From Actinomortierella ambigua (lineage: Eukaryota > Mortierellomycota > Mortierellomycetes > Mortierellales > Mortierellaceae): a DNA stretch of 59,350 nucleotides. The position numbers and the translations under genes were made by a program. The notes beneath the pieces were generated by a model. The model worked only from the letters and a program-made list of their open reading frames with translations. It had not been told where the DNA came from and searched no databases. Where the stretch lies: contig JAAAJB010000158.1 of assembly GCA_016098155.1 (NCBI GenBank), positions 1 through 59,350 on the forward strand. The letters run 5' to 3'. This document shows positions 43,471-54,588 of the stretch, one piece after another (the first letter of the stretch is position 1; each line of letters opens with the position of its first letter).

Positions 43471-46400
43471 AGACACTTAGGAGTGTTGTTTGCCCTTTTC
43501 CCACCTTTTGGCATCGTTTGTCAAATTAAGATGCGAGAGGCGAGGAGTGGAAAGCACGATAAACCGAGGCGACCAATACAAGCAAGGGAAGTGCAGCCTA
43601 CAGTTGCTGTAAAAGTCCCTGATGTAAAATGACACAGGACTGCCGTAATCGCCTAATCAATCCTTGGCGCTCGCCCAAGCGCATAAAATTGTTCATTCAA
43701 TCCTGCAACCAGGTCGATCCAGCACATCCTTTGAATTGCAGCCGTAAACGTCGCGGTTGTTGGCCGCGTCAACACACTGCAGGATGCCTTCTTCTCCACC
43801 CCCAATTGCCCATTCGGTAAGTGTAGGGAAATGGTGCCGAAGCAGTAGCAATTTTCAAAAGAGCTACAAATAAAAGGAACTTTCAGATGCAATCCGTAAA
43901 AAAGCTTGCAAACAGAGCACCCCTGTAGAAAACATATGAGAATTTGACCTCAATGTCCTTCATTGAGCAATCCTTGCATCAATAGAGATCGAAAGGAATT
44001 CAAGGAAAGCATGAAAAGCATGAAAAAGGAGGGTGTCTTGATATTGTTGGCATCTCCTTGTCACTCCGCATAGCATCCGCCCCATTTTTGGCGTACCCCC
44101 CTTTCTCGAATATGATCTTTTCTCTCCCTTCTCCTAAACGCTACCTTGTGCTTATCTCTTTCCCTATGTCTTCTGTATTATTTTCGCTACCCTCGCACTT
44201 TCCTTCGTCTGGTCTTTGTCTGCCGTCAGGCTCACTACCCCCCTCTCCCATCCTATTCCTCGTGTATTTTACTCTTTTCTCTGTCACCATCTCACTGTAG
44301 AACATAAACAAAATACATTGTAAGTCATTAGGCGCTTATGGTGTTGAAGCTATTGGTGTTGAAGCTATTCTGTTATGAAAATTGGCGTTGTAGTGTAGAA
44401 AGAGGATTTTCATACCGATTGAATTGGCATCCAATCAAATTGCTCAGACTATATGGTGGTGCACTAAGTATGCACTCACCCACTTGCGGCTGGTCGAAAG
44501 GGAGGCACGAAGGGATGTAAGACTGGAAAAGTCAGAATATACGGGGAAAAGGAAGAAAGAGTTCAAGGCTATGCTGAGAAAGAGGTGGATCAGGTGCGCG
44601 CTGGATGATTAAGGAGACCACTTCGAGGAGCAATAGAATCGGAAAGATGAAGAAAACGAAAAAGAGGAGGCGGCGGGAGGAGACACCAGAACAGAAAAAA
44701 AGTGGGGATGCAAAAGGCAAGAGGTCAAGACATGAAAAACAAGGTAAATCAAGGTAGATCAAGGAGTGGCAAAGCAAGATCGGGATGCGGAGAAAATTTA
44801 ATGGTATGAAATGAAAAGTATAGAGATACGTCGAGAAGTAGATAGGACGAGGGTACCAAAAAGATTGAAAAATCAACAGACAGCTTTCAAGGCAATACTT
44901 TCTAGCAACACCGAGTGGCCTCGCGGAGAGAAAGCAACACCATGGAGTAGTATCATTGGAACAACATCGGGAGTGCCCATGGCACCGTCGAGTGGAAGTT
45001 GAGCGCGGGTTGTGGCTTCAGCTATTTGAGGCTGGCGTTCGTGTCTTGAAACGCGGGGGTGGGCACGATGGATAGTCGGACAATGAAGCCTATCCGTTCC
45101 AATGCTGTATCCCCCCCCCCCGAGTATCATGCAGTTGGCAGCGAAAAGATACGTAATGCTGATTGGAGCACACCATGGCATCCGCGGTAGAGACGGCCTA
45201 GATTACTCCACCACGCTTCGTCCTGCGCGATCTGGCTAGCCGGATGCGTTGTAAACAAAGGCTGCAGCGCCTGCTGGTCAAATGCTCGCCCGTGACGGTA
45301 ATGGTTGCATGTTACGGGTGTTGAGCTCCAAGCTCTTCGCTATTACGACGAGGATGTCCACTATTTCGTGAACCGATGCTGCTGCTGGTAGCACTCACGA
45401 ACCCAATCAGGACAACGTCTGGTCTGCGATTGACACACGTCGCTGGGTGCTTGAGGCCGCCAGACGCCATCTTTGGGACCTCATATTGGCAACGCGAGTG
45501 ACAGTAGCCGTCCGTGGGGTCAACACTCGAAATGATGGATCCGGTTTTGGCTTGGCGCATGCGACTGTGCATTTGACGGCGTCGCCATGGACCCGGGTTG
45601 CAAGTTTCGCCCATATCCTCTTCGCACGGCGAGGCTTGGTTTGCCTTAACTTTCGAAGCCTGCACATATTGTTGAGCGTGCGAAGACAGCCTGTGGCGGC
45701 GCATCGTGCCTGGGGTACTGAATCCACCTGCTGAGTCGTGGATGCAGACGGCAACGCTGCGTCATTAGTGGACACGGACACCAGGGAGTCCTTGGCAGCC
45801 TTGTCCCCATCTAGCGCATGGCTGTATTCCCTGGTGTACTTCGGTACTTGGTGGCGTTCTCTGGGTGAGCACTTAGGAGGGCGGCCAAGGATCGACTGTG
45901 ACATGACAATTTGCTTCCCCCTTCACTGCTTCCAGATGCAACCGACAGTTTGGCAGGTTGTCCCAATCAGCGTGGTATGTGTCTTTCCCAGTGTGTACTG
46001 CTATATCACGTGGACTCGCTGTTCTATGGTGAGTGTACCTAATTAAAGCCATTGGCGGCCGTAGATCACCTAAAACCGTGGCGTTAACCATGCAATCAGA
46101 AAATCTTTGGTGCAACTGGGATTTCGTGCAACTTTGAGATATGTATCTTATCCTGATCACCCTGCATTGAATATGCGATGGCATCGTGTCACTTGAGCAG
46201 AGGAGCTAGTTCTTCAACTCAGCACGTAAGAGAAACTCGTTGGACCTGCCTTTCAACCCTGGACTATGCTACCCCTGAACCTCAAGAGAAATGGCTGTCC
46301 TTTGAAAAGTAACTGTTTGACTTCCTTCGGGAGCCAGTATTTGTCAAGTAGCCCATGGAAATAGGTATTGATGTTTGCTCAAGAGTCAAACCCGGAGAGA

Positions 46401-47005
46401 CTTTAAACAGAGATTCGGTTGTGCGCACGTTGAAGTGCACAATCGGAAAAGACCCTTGTCGCACTAACCGAGCACAAGGAATGCGCAGTGAGTGTATTTT
46501 GAGATCTTCCCATACAACAATACAAGCAGGGAGCGAGCGAGCGAGAGAGAGAGAGAAAGAGAGAAAGAGAGAAAGAGAGAAAGAGAGAAGTATGGGCTGA
46601 AGAGTTGATATGGGTAGTGATTGTGGGATATGATTGTGGTCAAATCTTCAGGTGCATCCGTTGTTAGCAAAATAGTGTACTTTCACTGTGTAACGACTTT
46701 TGATGATTGATCATCATTTTATCTGCTTCCAATCAAATTCCGTCCCCGCTGTTGCCTCATGCTCCCTGGGATCGCAAAATTCCGATGTTGGGCCCTTTAA
46801 TTCATTTTCAATCTGCACTTCTAAACTTTATCGTGACAAAATAATCAAGCAATAGGCCCTCCCTCCCTGGATTCCCATTGACATGGGCTCAAGCTGCTCC
46901 CTTGTCCAAGCGTGCAGGTTCAACGGGTTGCGTTTCAAGAAGAATGTGATCCGATTCTTGCTTCACAAGGGTCCTCTGTTTCTTTCCCGTTACTCTTGTT
47001 AAAAG
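43471..47005. other. Gene-poor region before the chitinase
   Basis: No supported gene. It holds a GAGA-rich tract at 46535-46590, a C run at 45110-45121 and overlapping frames at 45400-45900 on both strands. One plus frame there (45540-45640) has several Cys residues, but stops break it and no family is recognised. Confidence 0.45.
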
Positions 47006-47013
47006 TATAAAAG
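47006..47013 (+). promoter_or_regulatory. TATA box of the chitinase gene
   Basis: TATAAAAG about 100 bp upstream of the chitinase ATG, followed by a CT-rich leader. Confidence 0.7.
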
Positions 47014-47109
47014 CTAGAGAGCCTCATCACATCTCCTTCCTTTCTCCCCACTTCTAGTCCCTATCCGCCCTTCTCCATTCCCCTATACCCATCCGGCAAA
47101 ATCTTCAGA

Positions 47110-48656
47110 ATGAAGGTCTCCATTCTCTCCTTGGCTATCGCCACCTTCGCGGTCGTCAGCGCTGCTCCCACCAAGCGCCAGGCTGCCTCCAACAAGTATG
47201 TCGTTGGCTACTATGTACCATGGGGTAATGTCCCTGTCGCCGACCTCGACTTTACCAAGGTCACCCACATCAAGTAGGTTTAACAATACCAAAAAACTAT
47301 ACGAAACTGAGAACATAGCTGCAGAATAGCTGGTAGCAGGCTTTACTAACACACTTTTAATTCTTCTGCCAAAAAAAAAGCTACGGTTTCGGTATCCTCA
47401 CCACCGCGTCCGCCGATCCCACCACTATTGGCTTTGACCGCACCATTGATGGCGTGCCCGCTAAGCAGCTGGTTCAGAGGGGTAACGCTGAAGGCGTCAA
47501 GATTCTGATCTCGATCGGTGGTTGGGCTGGCGGTCAGACTTTCTCGACCATTGCCGCTGATGCTGCCCTTCGTGCCAAGTTCATTAACAACGCTCTGCTC
47601 TTTGTTCGCAAGAACACCCTGCCTGCAAATGTCGACCCCAACGGCTATGGCATGGACGGTGTTGACCTTGACTGGGAGTACCCTGGCCGCCAGGGCGCCG
47701 TCTGCAACGTGGTCAGTCCGAATGACTCGGCCAATTATCTCCTGCTCCTCAAGGAGCTCCGTACCGCGCTGAACACCGAGTTCCCCAATTCGCACAAGCT
47801 GCTCACCGCTGCTGTTCGTATCCAGCCATTTGACGGACCCAATGGCGCTCCCCTGGCCAGTGTCGCTGACTTTGTTCAATACTTTGACTTCATTATGATC
47901 ATGGCCTACGATCTCATGGGTGGTTGGTCCGCGACCACCGGCCCCAATGCTCCCCTCGTTGCCCACCCCCACGGCGATTCTGTCTCGTACACGTCGGGAA
48001 TGAACGCGTGGCTCAGCGCTGGCTGGCCCAAGAACAAGCTTATCATGGGTACTCCCTTCTACGGCCGATCGACCACCGCAACCGTTGACATGGACAACAG
48101 CTGGCCCCGCTCGATTATCGCCCCCAAGACCAAGGTGGTTCCCAAGGGTGGCCCCTCGGACACGAACGTGCCCAATGCTGTCTGCAATGAGGGCGCAGTC
48201 TACAGCGGCATTTGGTCCTACAAGGAAATCCGCCAGAACATCCTGACCGCCAATGCGACCGGCCCTGCACCTGGCTGGACCCGCCACTGGGACGACATTA
48301 CCAAGACCCCCTACTTGTTCCGCCAGTCCGACAAGACTTTCATCTCTTACGATGACGCTGCTTCGCTTGCCGCCAAGGTTCAACTTGCAAAGACCGAAGG
48401 TCTTCTTGGTGTCATGTACTGGGACATGACTAACGACTACAACAACGAGCTGCTCACCGTCCTGAACCAGATTCATTCCGGTCCCGTTAGCAAGTGCGAT
48501 GGCGTTGCTTCCTGGAACCCGACCACCGTCTATGCTGCTAAAGACACCAAGGTTGTTCATGCTGGCCGCTTGTTTACCAACAAGTGGTGGACCCAGGGTG
48601 AGACACCTTCTACTGCCAACTCTTGGGGTGTCTGGACTGATAAGGGTGCCTGCTAA
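47110..48656 (+). CDS. Secreted GH18 chitinase with C-terminal chitin-binding module
   Basis: Exons 47110-47273 and 47381-48656 (intron 107 bp); 479 residues. It begins with a signal peptide (MKVSILSLAIATFAVVSAAP) and a likely KR processing site. The GH18 barrel follows: YVVGYYVPWG, KILISIGGWAGG (substrate-binding SxGG) and the catalytic DGVDLDWEYPG with the acid/base Glu. IMIMAYDLMGGW and GVMYWDMTND are later barrel strands. The last 50 residues (ASWNPTTVYAAKDTKVVHAG, then NKWWTQGETPS and WGVW) form a CBM5/12-type chitin-binding module. It hydrolyses chitin outside the cell, for wall remodelling or feeding on chitin. The exon 2 acceptor was chosen to give NYGFG. Confidence 0.95.
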
Positions 48657-49559
48657 AGCGTCCACATTTCAACAGCACATTCAGAGGCTTGCAGCCTTTT
48701 TTTTCGGCCTGGACAATCATATTTGGGCATGCACTTAAAGTTTTTTATTATATACCAGCTTAGCCCATGGAAAGGTCCCCCGAGCAAGAATAAACGAAGA
48801 AAATAAACTTGGCTAACAATGCCACTACATCGCAGTTCAGCTTGTTCCAGTGAATTGGTAGTGGAGGTCCGTAAATTTCTGAAAGCTTCTTGGACGGGGT
48901 TTCAACTAGTTGGATTCCAAAACCGTGCGTCACGAGGTAGCAATGGGGTGAGTGAGATGCGCGGAGAGTAATTTGAGGGTTGCGTGCTTGTAACAGGGCT
49001 GTGTGCAAGAGCCAGGCACACAACACTATTGTGGCTGTAGTCACCCGTCAGTGCCTCCCCGACATAGGAGGGGCTGAGGACGTTGATGATCTCAAAGAGG
49101 GCGACACTGGGCCAGCGCCTACTACTGGATGAAGACGAATGATAGAGCCCTCTGTGGTTCTTCTTCCTCTCTCCGAGTATTATCCCCTAACGAAAAACCT
49201 GCTTCCGGCCTACGTCAACTCGCTCGAGCTCTTTTTTTTTTTTTTTTGTTGGGGTCCCCAAACCTGATTCTTGCCGCGACTTTTGAGCTGCTGCCGCTTC
49301 GGATACAATCTCTGATTAACTTGGGACCTTCTTTTCGCCATGTTGTGTCATAAATTCCTGACAAGCCTCTCGCAGCTTCTCCTGTCTGTGCACCTATATT
49401 TCATCCGTGCTGTGCCGTGCCGCGTAGGTCTCCGTGTGTTCTTTCCCCTCATACTTGTGATCGCGAGTCTACCGAAAGAAACTGACCGTGGCGACCATAG
49501 GGGTCGACCGTTGAGCATGTCGAAGGAAATGGGAGTGTTCTTAGACGGCGTGCCACTGA
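48657..49559. other. 3' flank of the chitinase, no supported gene
   Basis: Short frames only; a T run at 49231-49247. Confidence 0.45.
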
Positions 49560-49775
49560 TGTAGCCCCTGAATTATTCGTTCCTGCTAAAAAGCACAAAA
49601 TTGGGTGACTTTGAAAGGCATCTGCTCAACAAAGACAGCCATGACCCCCGAGTCCCTTCTCGCAATTCGGCAGTAAAAGGGGTGAAGAATGATGTTGAGA
49701 GAAAACTTTTGCTTTTTTCTTTGTCTACATAGAAGGACTCGATGTACTACGAAGACGCGCCTCCACTATTTGATG
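49560..49775 (+). repeat. Inverted repeat arm 1 (pairs with 56560-56755)
   Basis: Starts GTAGCCCCTGAATTATT and ends near GACGCGCCTC. The reverse complement of 56560-56755 matches in colinear order with small indels, including TCTGCTCAACAAAGACAGCC and GTACTACGAAGACGCGCCTC. A coding origin is not clear. Confidence 0.75.
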
Positions 49776-50133
49776 GTGGTCACCATAATACTCTACCAAG
49801 CAAGGAGGGGCATGTGATGCGATATACTCTAGCAATCAAAACGTTCTTAGCTCACTTGCAAGTTCCATGTGTCATCGATCGACTGAGCAGAAACATGATA
49901 GCAGATAGGCCGAGAATGGTATTGGCGGAAACACATAATGCTGCACCTCCCAAAGGGCATCTCTTAAATCCAGCATCGATGCGGTGTTTGTACTGTGCCT
50001 CCACCTCCCCTCCTTTTTACTATGCATTCGTTTGGTAACACACGCACACACACACATCTGTTCTTTGACAGCTTCTCCAAAGAATAAATGCGCTTTATTT
50101 TTTTCCCGCGCCGAGCCAGCAGCGCAGTACACC

Positions 50134-50862
50134 TTAGCGACCGACCTCGATGTTGTAGCCGGTAGAGGTCTTATTCGCTTTATATCCGACCTGACCCACA
50201 CAACTGCCGTACTCGTAGACCCTGGTGACCGCGCCATCGACCGCGCCCTTGGTTCTGGAGGTTGGGTGGTAGAAGAAAGCATGCGTATACGGCAACGAGT
50301 CGCAGGTGTGGGAACGCTGCGTGTTCCAGGTGTAGTACTCGACGAAACCCATCTGGCCGTTGACAATCTTGCCAGCGCCCCTGGGCAGCGTCCACTCACC
50401 AATCACGGCCCTCTTCCTGGTCACCGAATTGATGAGGGTGCCACGCCATGTGGTTCCGCGGACGTTCTCGACCGTAATGTCGTAAGTGTGGCTGTAGTTG
50501 CCCGGGACGGCAACGGCACAGCTGACACCAGGTCCGAAATCGGCCCCAAGGTGGCAATTGCGGTGCTTTGTGGTGGTGCCCCCCTGGAAGGACGAGAAGG
50601 CGGCGTGGACAATACTCCTGCCTTCTTTATCCTCGCGCGGTTGGAGACCGGTGTATCCAACCTCTTTGACGCCATGGAAGCTGAACTGCTGAGCGAAATA
50701 GAAGCCACTCCTGTGCGGGGCCTTGGCCATGTTGAAAGGGAAGGTGATGTCCCTCAAGCCATCCGGGAGAGCTCGGGCAAAGTTCCAGTCGTTGCCAATG
50801 AGCGCAAAACCTAGAGATGGCATGCAGGATACTAGAAAGGCGGCGGCAGCGGTGATCCTCAT
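50134..50862 (-). CDS. Secreted DUF3472-like protein, paralog 1
   Basis: Single exon, 242 residues. The start chosen is the ATG giving MRITAAAAFLVSCMPSLGFA, a clear signal peptide, with a TATA box about 105 bp upstream; the open frame extends further 5' but that part is low-complexity. The mature part reads SGFYFAQQFSFHGVKEVGYT, GLQPRED, AAFSSFQGGTTT and NCHLGADFGPGVSCAV, then TYDITVENVRGTTWRGTLI. This resembles the uncharacterised secreted DUF3472 family, a beta-rich fold; the name is tentative. Paired Cys residues fit an extracellular protein. It is about 90% identical to paralog 2 at 57274-58002. No enzymatic role can be claimed. The neighbouring chitinase also acts outside the cell. Confidence 0.8.
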   Translation of the reverse strand: MRITAAAAFLVSCMPSLGFALIGNDWNFARALPDGLRDITFPFNMAKAPHRSGFYFAQQFSFHGVKEVGYTGLQPREDKEGRSIVHAAFSSFQGGTTTKHRNCHLGADFGPGVSCAVAVPGNYSHTYDITVENVRGTTWRGTLINSVTRKRAVIGEWTLPRGAGKIVNGQMGFVEYYTWNTQRSHTCDSLPYTHAFFYHPTSRTKGAVDGAVTRVYEYGSCVGQVGYKANKTSTGYNIEVGR

Positions 50863-50965
50863 CTTATGTGTGAATGTAGAAGGTGGGTGGTGGTGGTGGA
50901 GAACGTTGGGGGGGGGGTTGTGATAAGAGTGGAGATCAATGAGGGTGAAAGGTGGGAGAGAGGGG

Positions 50966-50973
50966 TTTTTATA
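50966..50973 (-). promoter_or_regulatory. TATA box of DUF3472-like paralog 1
   Basis: TATAAAAA on the minus strand, about 105 bp upstream of the ATG; conserved in paralog 2. Confidence 0.65.
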
Positions 50974-51976
50974 CATCCACACTGTGGCAAAATAAAGGAA
51001 GAGCGATGGCAATCTCAGTACCCCAGTATTGCCGCCGTATTATCGTGGGTAGCGCATCCAATGCGCAGGAGTCGCGTGCAATGAACCAGGCAATTATTGA
51101 CATTCTTGATTAATGGAGTGGTACCTGTCAAAAGTGAAACCCTCTTTCGCATGAGAATGACTGTACTGTACCTTCCAATGGTGTGCAGCTCTCTTACTAT
51201 TACCAATTAGCTGGTAATTGACCTGAGAAGCCAAGAATGCGAGAACGATCAGGAATTTACACCATGTTGATGGGTACCCTCGTATTCATGGACGTACAAG
51301 ACGCTGTCGGAGGAGCGAAGGATTGATGTATGCCCGTTGAAGGAGGCAGGCGAAGAAGGCTATTTGTGAATGTCAACAAGGTGCGCTTACATGGGGGACA
51401 CGAATACACCAAAAAATGAGACCTTGTACAGCAAGAGTCGAGAAAGGGCATCATAACGGATCTGTGGAACGAGAGACGGAGAGAAGCAAGACACAGAGAC
51501 AGAGAGAGCTTTGTCACTCAGCAAATTGAAGCTATGTTGTTGCTGGCAAATTACAAATAGCCCTGAGCCCACCTCTCCACCCTCATTCCTTACGCGCTAA
51601 TAACCAATATGGTTGCATGGTACGGCCGTACGTACATTGACCTGTTCTTAGTCCATGTGGATCTTCCACCCTCGTACACCTGAACTTTGTGCCTTTAATC
51701 AAATTGACCTCCCCTCTCTCAGCATACCAGATGCAGCACCAGCGTAAGAGACTTTCCCGAAAATGAAATACCCGAGTTACTGGTCGGCGCAATGCTAGTT
51801 AGAGAGAGAGCCGCTTCGGCTGACCCAACTACTGCTGACAGGATCCTCAGCGACCCAACCCCCCCTCTCTCTCTCTTCCCTGTGGCAAAAGAAGATTGTC
51901 TTTGTGAGTATGGAGCAATGAGTCAAGGTGCACAGTCACAACTTCCCCCTTTTTTTTGCATCCCCTTGCCATCACC

Positions 51977-52195
51977 ATGGGCAACAATGAAATCCGCATG
52001 GTGCTCTGTGACATCGCCAATAACAACACGGAGAGGTTCAGCCTGGTAACATGTCTGACCATGGCGTATCGCTTGCCAGTGTGCCAAAGGAGCTTATTCA
52101 CATCAGCCCCTGACGACAACCACCATGCATGTCAGACGTCCTTCACCCACTTTCCTGCTGCGCATGAGCCTGCTCATTACACCATCATCAATTGA
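51977..52195 (+). CDS. Possible small protein in the highly conserved block
   Basis: A 72-codon frame (MGNNEIRMVLCDIANNNTER onward, ending YTIIN) with a strong start context, CACCATGGGC. The same frame at 59047-59265 differs by one residue. It has no recognised domain. Conservation of DNA in this block is nearly complete on all positions, so it does not single out this frame; a 90-codon frame on the other strand (52119-51847) is equally conserved. Listed as a candidate only. Confidence 0.2.
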   Translation: MGNNEIRMVLCDIANNNTERFSLVTCLTMAYRLPVCQRSLFTSAPDDNHHACQTSFTHFPAAHEPAHYTIIN

Positions 52196-53254
52196 CGCGT
52201 TCGATTGCATCACAGAGTCTACGCGTCAGCCCTAGCCCATGACTCTGCTCGGCTCCCTGGCCACCAGCCCTGGCGTCTGGTAAGCATCGTGTCTCACCTG
52301 CCTGTCTCTGACCTTCTCAGTTTCACTTTAGATCTGTTTCAGCAGCTGATAACGCGTCCTATTGTTCTTGGAATTCGTTCACCAGCTCCAACATTCCAGT
52401 CTATACCCTCCCCCCGAGCCAGACTATGGCTGACTCAGGCGCTAGGAAGCTTCCGACTGGAGCCCAACCTCCAACTATGTTGAAGAGAGCAATTGTTTCG
52501 TTGTAAGGTGAGCTACAGGCTGCAACCCCCCCCCACTGGTTATTGTTTCCAGGCGCCTGACTCGTTTCGGGACCATCTAGGCTGTGGAAGGATGCGCATT
52601 GGAGTCGAGCTTCAGTACCTGGCTGGATAGGAATCCACTGCATGCTGCTGATGACGACAGAGGAGGGAGCATGCTTCAGGGATTGATCCAGAGGCTCCCA
52701 ACAAAAGTTATCCACAAAGACGAAATTCATGTACCTGCACTCTCGGCTCATCGTCGTCGCCAAGCACTCCCTCCATGTGTGGCCCTGGCGAGCAAGCAAG
52801 ACAGCTTTGTTTCCAGTGACCAGATGGATGTGTATCTCACATGTTCTCTGTTGGATGACACTGCCAATGCTGGTGTTTTCGGTAAGCTCCAGGATTATCG
52901 CGAGTGCTGTTTTGTCGGATTCTTGCTGAGTGGCGTATGGGTTCAAAGATCGAAAGCAAAGCCATGTCCAGCACGGCCTACCTGCCAAAGGCCAACGGGC
53001 GTGGCACTGTGGTCCCTATCGACCAGAGACGGGAAAGCGACGGATACTTTGTTGGCGACCAGTTCACAGACTCTTTTCAGAGGCCGCTGTCTTGACTCGC
53101 CCAATGGCCCGAGGCTGTTGCTATCCGCGTCCTGAGCCTGTTTTGACTTATTGTCGAGCATCGAAAAATCATAATGCCTTCAGTCGGTAAATGTCGACAC
53201 CTTCAACCCTTTGGATCGGCATAAATCGTCAGCACTGGATTCTTTTTTTTTTTT

Positions 53255-53839
53255 CATGAAGAGAAGCCAATCTGATGGCTGCCAGAGATCTATGCGGCGA
53301 ATCATGGAGGTTACACCAGCGGCTTTGTCAAGGGCTTAAGAACCATGTCCAGCTGGAGACACTTTCCTTTGAAGTCATCCGCTCATGCCTTGCTCTAGTA
53401 CTATGAATCAGATCATGGCAAGAAGCAGCTCGCCTTCCTAGATTCTTTCTTTGCCCTTCAAGTTGTGTCGGGCCGTATGGCCGTCAACGCGGCGTCTTCC
53501 TCTGAGGATTTGATGAAAGACTGCTCAGCCTCTCTCCATGCAATAGCTTGCTTGCTATCTGGAAGACTCCACTTCAACAAAAATCATGTCGGATTTTCCA
53601 AGCAAGAGATCAAGACGATAACCAGAGAGTTGTTGGAGATATTTTTCAGTCAAGAGATGAAGGACCAGGATATTCAGCGGACTCAGGATGCAGCTCTTCT
53701 GTGGGGCAACTGGGTGCAAGTTTGTGTCAAAAATGAGAGAGGTTGTTACACAGCTAGTATGTCTCTTATAATGAAGAAGCTGATGTTTATTGTCTTTTTG
53801 TTTGTACTTGTAGAAATGGAAGACGCTTCTGCTGAATGA
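53255..53839 (+). pseudogene. Unassigned decayed reading frame
   Basis: A single frame carries LPEIYAANHGGYTSGFVKGL, then SSWRHFPLKSSAHALL, a TAG at about 53396, then YYESDHGKKQLAFLDSFFAL, LLSGRLHFNKNHVGFSKQEI and DIQRTQDAALLWGNWVQVCV. Another stop lies just upstream (after EEKPI). Good composition across the stop suggests a dead gene. The GCTCTAG there could also be a splice acceptor, which would leave a live exon. Family unknown. Confidence 0.35.
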
Positions 53840-53849
53840 AAAGGTTGCG

Positions 53850-53853
<4 letters not shown>

Positions 53854-53895
<42 letters not shown>
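53854..53895. repeat. (GA)n microsatellite
   Basis: About 20 GA dinucleotides in a row. Confidence 0.95.
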
Positions 53896-53898
<3 letters not shown>

Positions 53899-53991
53899 TG
53901 ATCCAGTTGAAGCAGTCGATACTGAGCCAATCGTAGAGGCGGTCCTTTCGTCTCATACAGAGTCAAGAAAAAAATATCACCTCGACCCTTT

Positions 53992-54440
53992 TCATTGCTT
54001 TGCATGTGTTTCGCCAGTGAGACCATAGGGAGACAATTTAGTCCGGATCCAATCCGCCGCGTTGATCTGATATTCTAAGAGGATATGCCTCGTTGGAATA
54101 CAAAAGCCGGCAGCATACGGCGCAGAAAGTATCTGGCCCATGTGAAAGGACAACCGCAGGTCGGCGTATTCCAGGTGCTCGTTTGCGACCTCTGCGACGA
54201 CCGCGGACCGGGGCAATGCACCCCCCCCCCCGCCCCATCACCGGCTCCTTCTCCTCTCCCATCAACAACTCTATCACCTCCTTGCCTTCTGCGGCCTCCT
54301 CCATGTAGACGACTACGGCGCGCCATTCGGGGTCGACCACGTCCACGGCCACATCTACCACCTGCACCTTCACCGGTCGAGGCTGATCATCTCCGACTGC
54401 TGGAGCTACTGCTGGGGCCAGTCTGGTGCCAGAACCGATG
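53992..54440 (-). pseudogene. Reading frame split at a poly-C tract, unknown family
   Basis: Minus strand: FTITIGSGTRLAPAVAPAVG, then PVKVQVVDVAVDVVDPEWRA, VVVYMEEAAEGKEVIELLMG and EEKEPVMG up to a poly-C/G tract at 54221-54233. Beyond it a different frame continues with VVAEVANEHLEYADLRLSFH, MGQILSAPYAAGFCIPTRHI and WIRTKLSPYGLTGE to a stop at 53992. The shift falls at the homopolymer, so it may be a true frameshift or a sequencing/assembly length error. Family unknown. Confidence 0.4.
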
Positions 54441-54588
54441 GTAATGGTGAAGATGAAGATAAGAGAACGTTCTCATCCATCAGCCTATCATTCTGTTTAA
54501 AGAAATGATGATAACAGGAGGGTGGATAACAAGTCAGATACTACGTTGTACAATGAAGCATAGACAAACCAAAAATTCCCGAGGATAT

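Larger units (their letters stand above)
50055..52283 (-). repeat. Segmental duplication, copy 1 (direct; copy 2 at 57207-59350)
   Basis: The gene for the DUF3472-like protein, its 5' flank and a further 1.2 kb match 57207-59350 in the same orientation, offset about 7.1 kb. The coding part is around 90% identical, the next 0.9 kb less so with indels, and the last 440 bp about 99%. The far end of copy 1 cannot be fixed because copy 2 runs off the window. Confidence 0.85.

Noticed and set aside
45312..45904. Overlapping minus frames with Cys/Arg-rich peptides, possible degraded transposase
   Set aside because: No motif could be matched to a transposase family, and all three frames look equally plausible.
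47346..48665. 439-codon open frame on the minus strand
   Set aside because: Antisense to the chitinase, whose catalytic motif and signal peptide fix the sense strand.
52401..53135. Overlapping frames of about 190 codons on both strands
   Set aside because: Neither strand shows a domain or consistent codon composition; they overlap each other and no splice model favours one.
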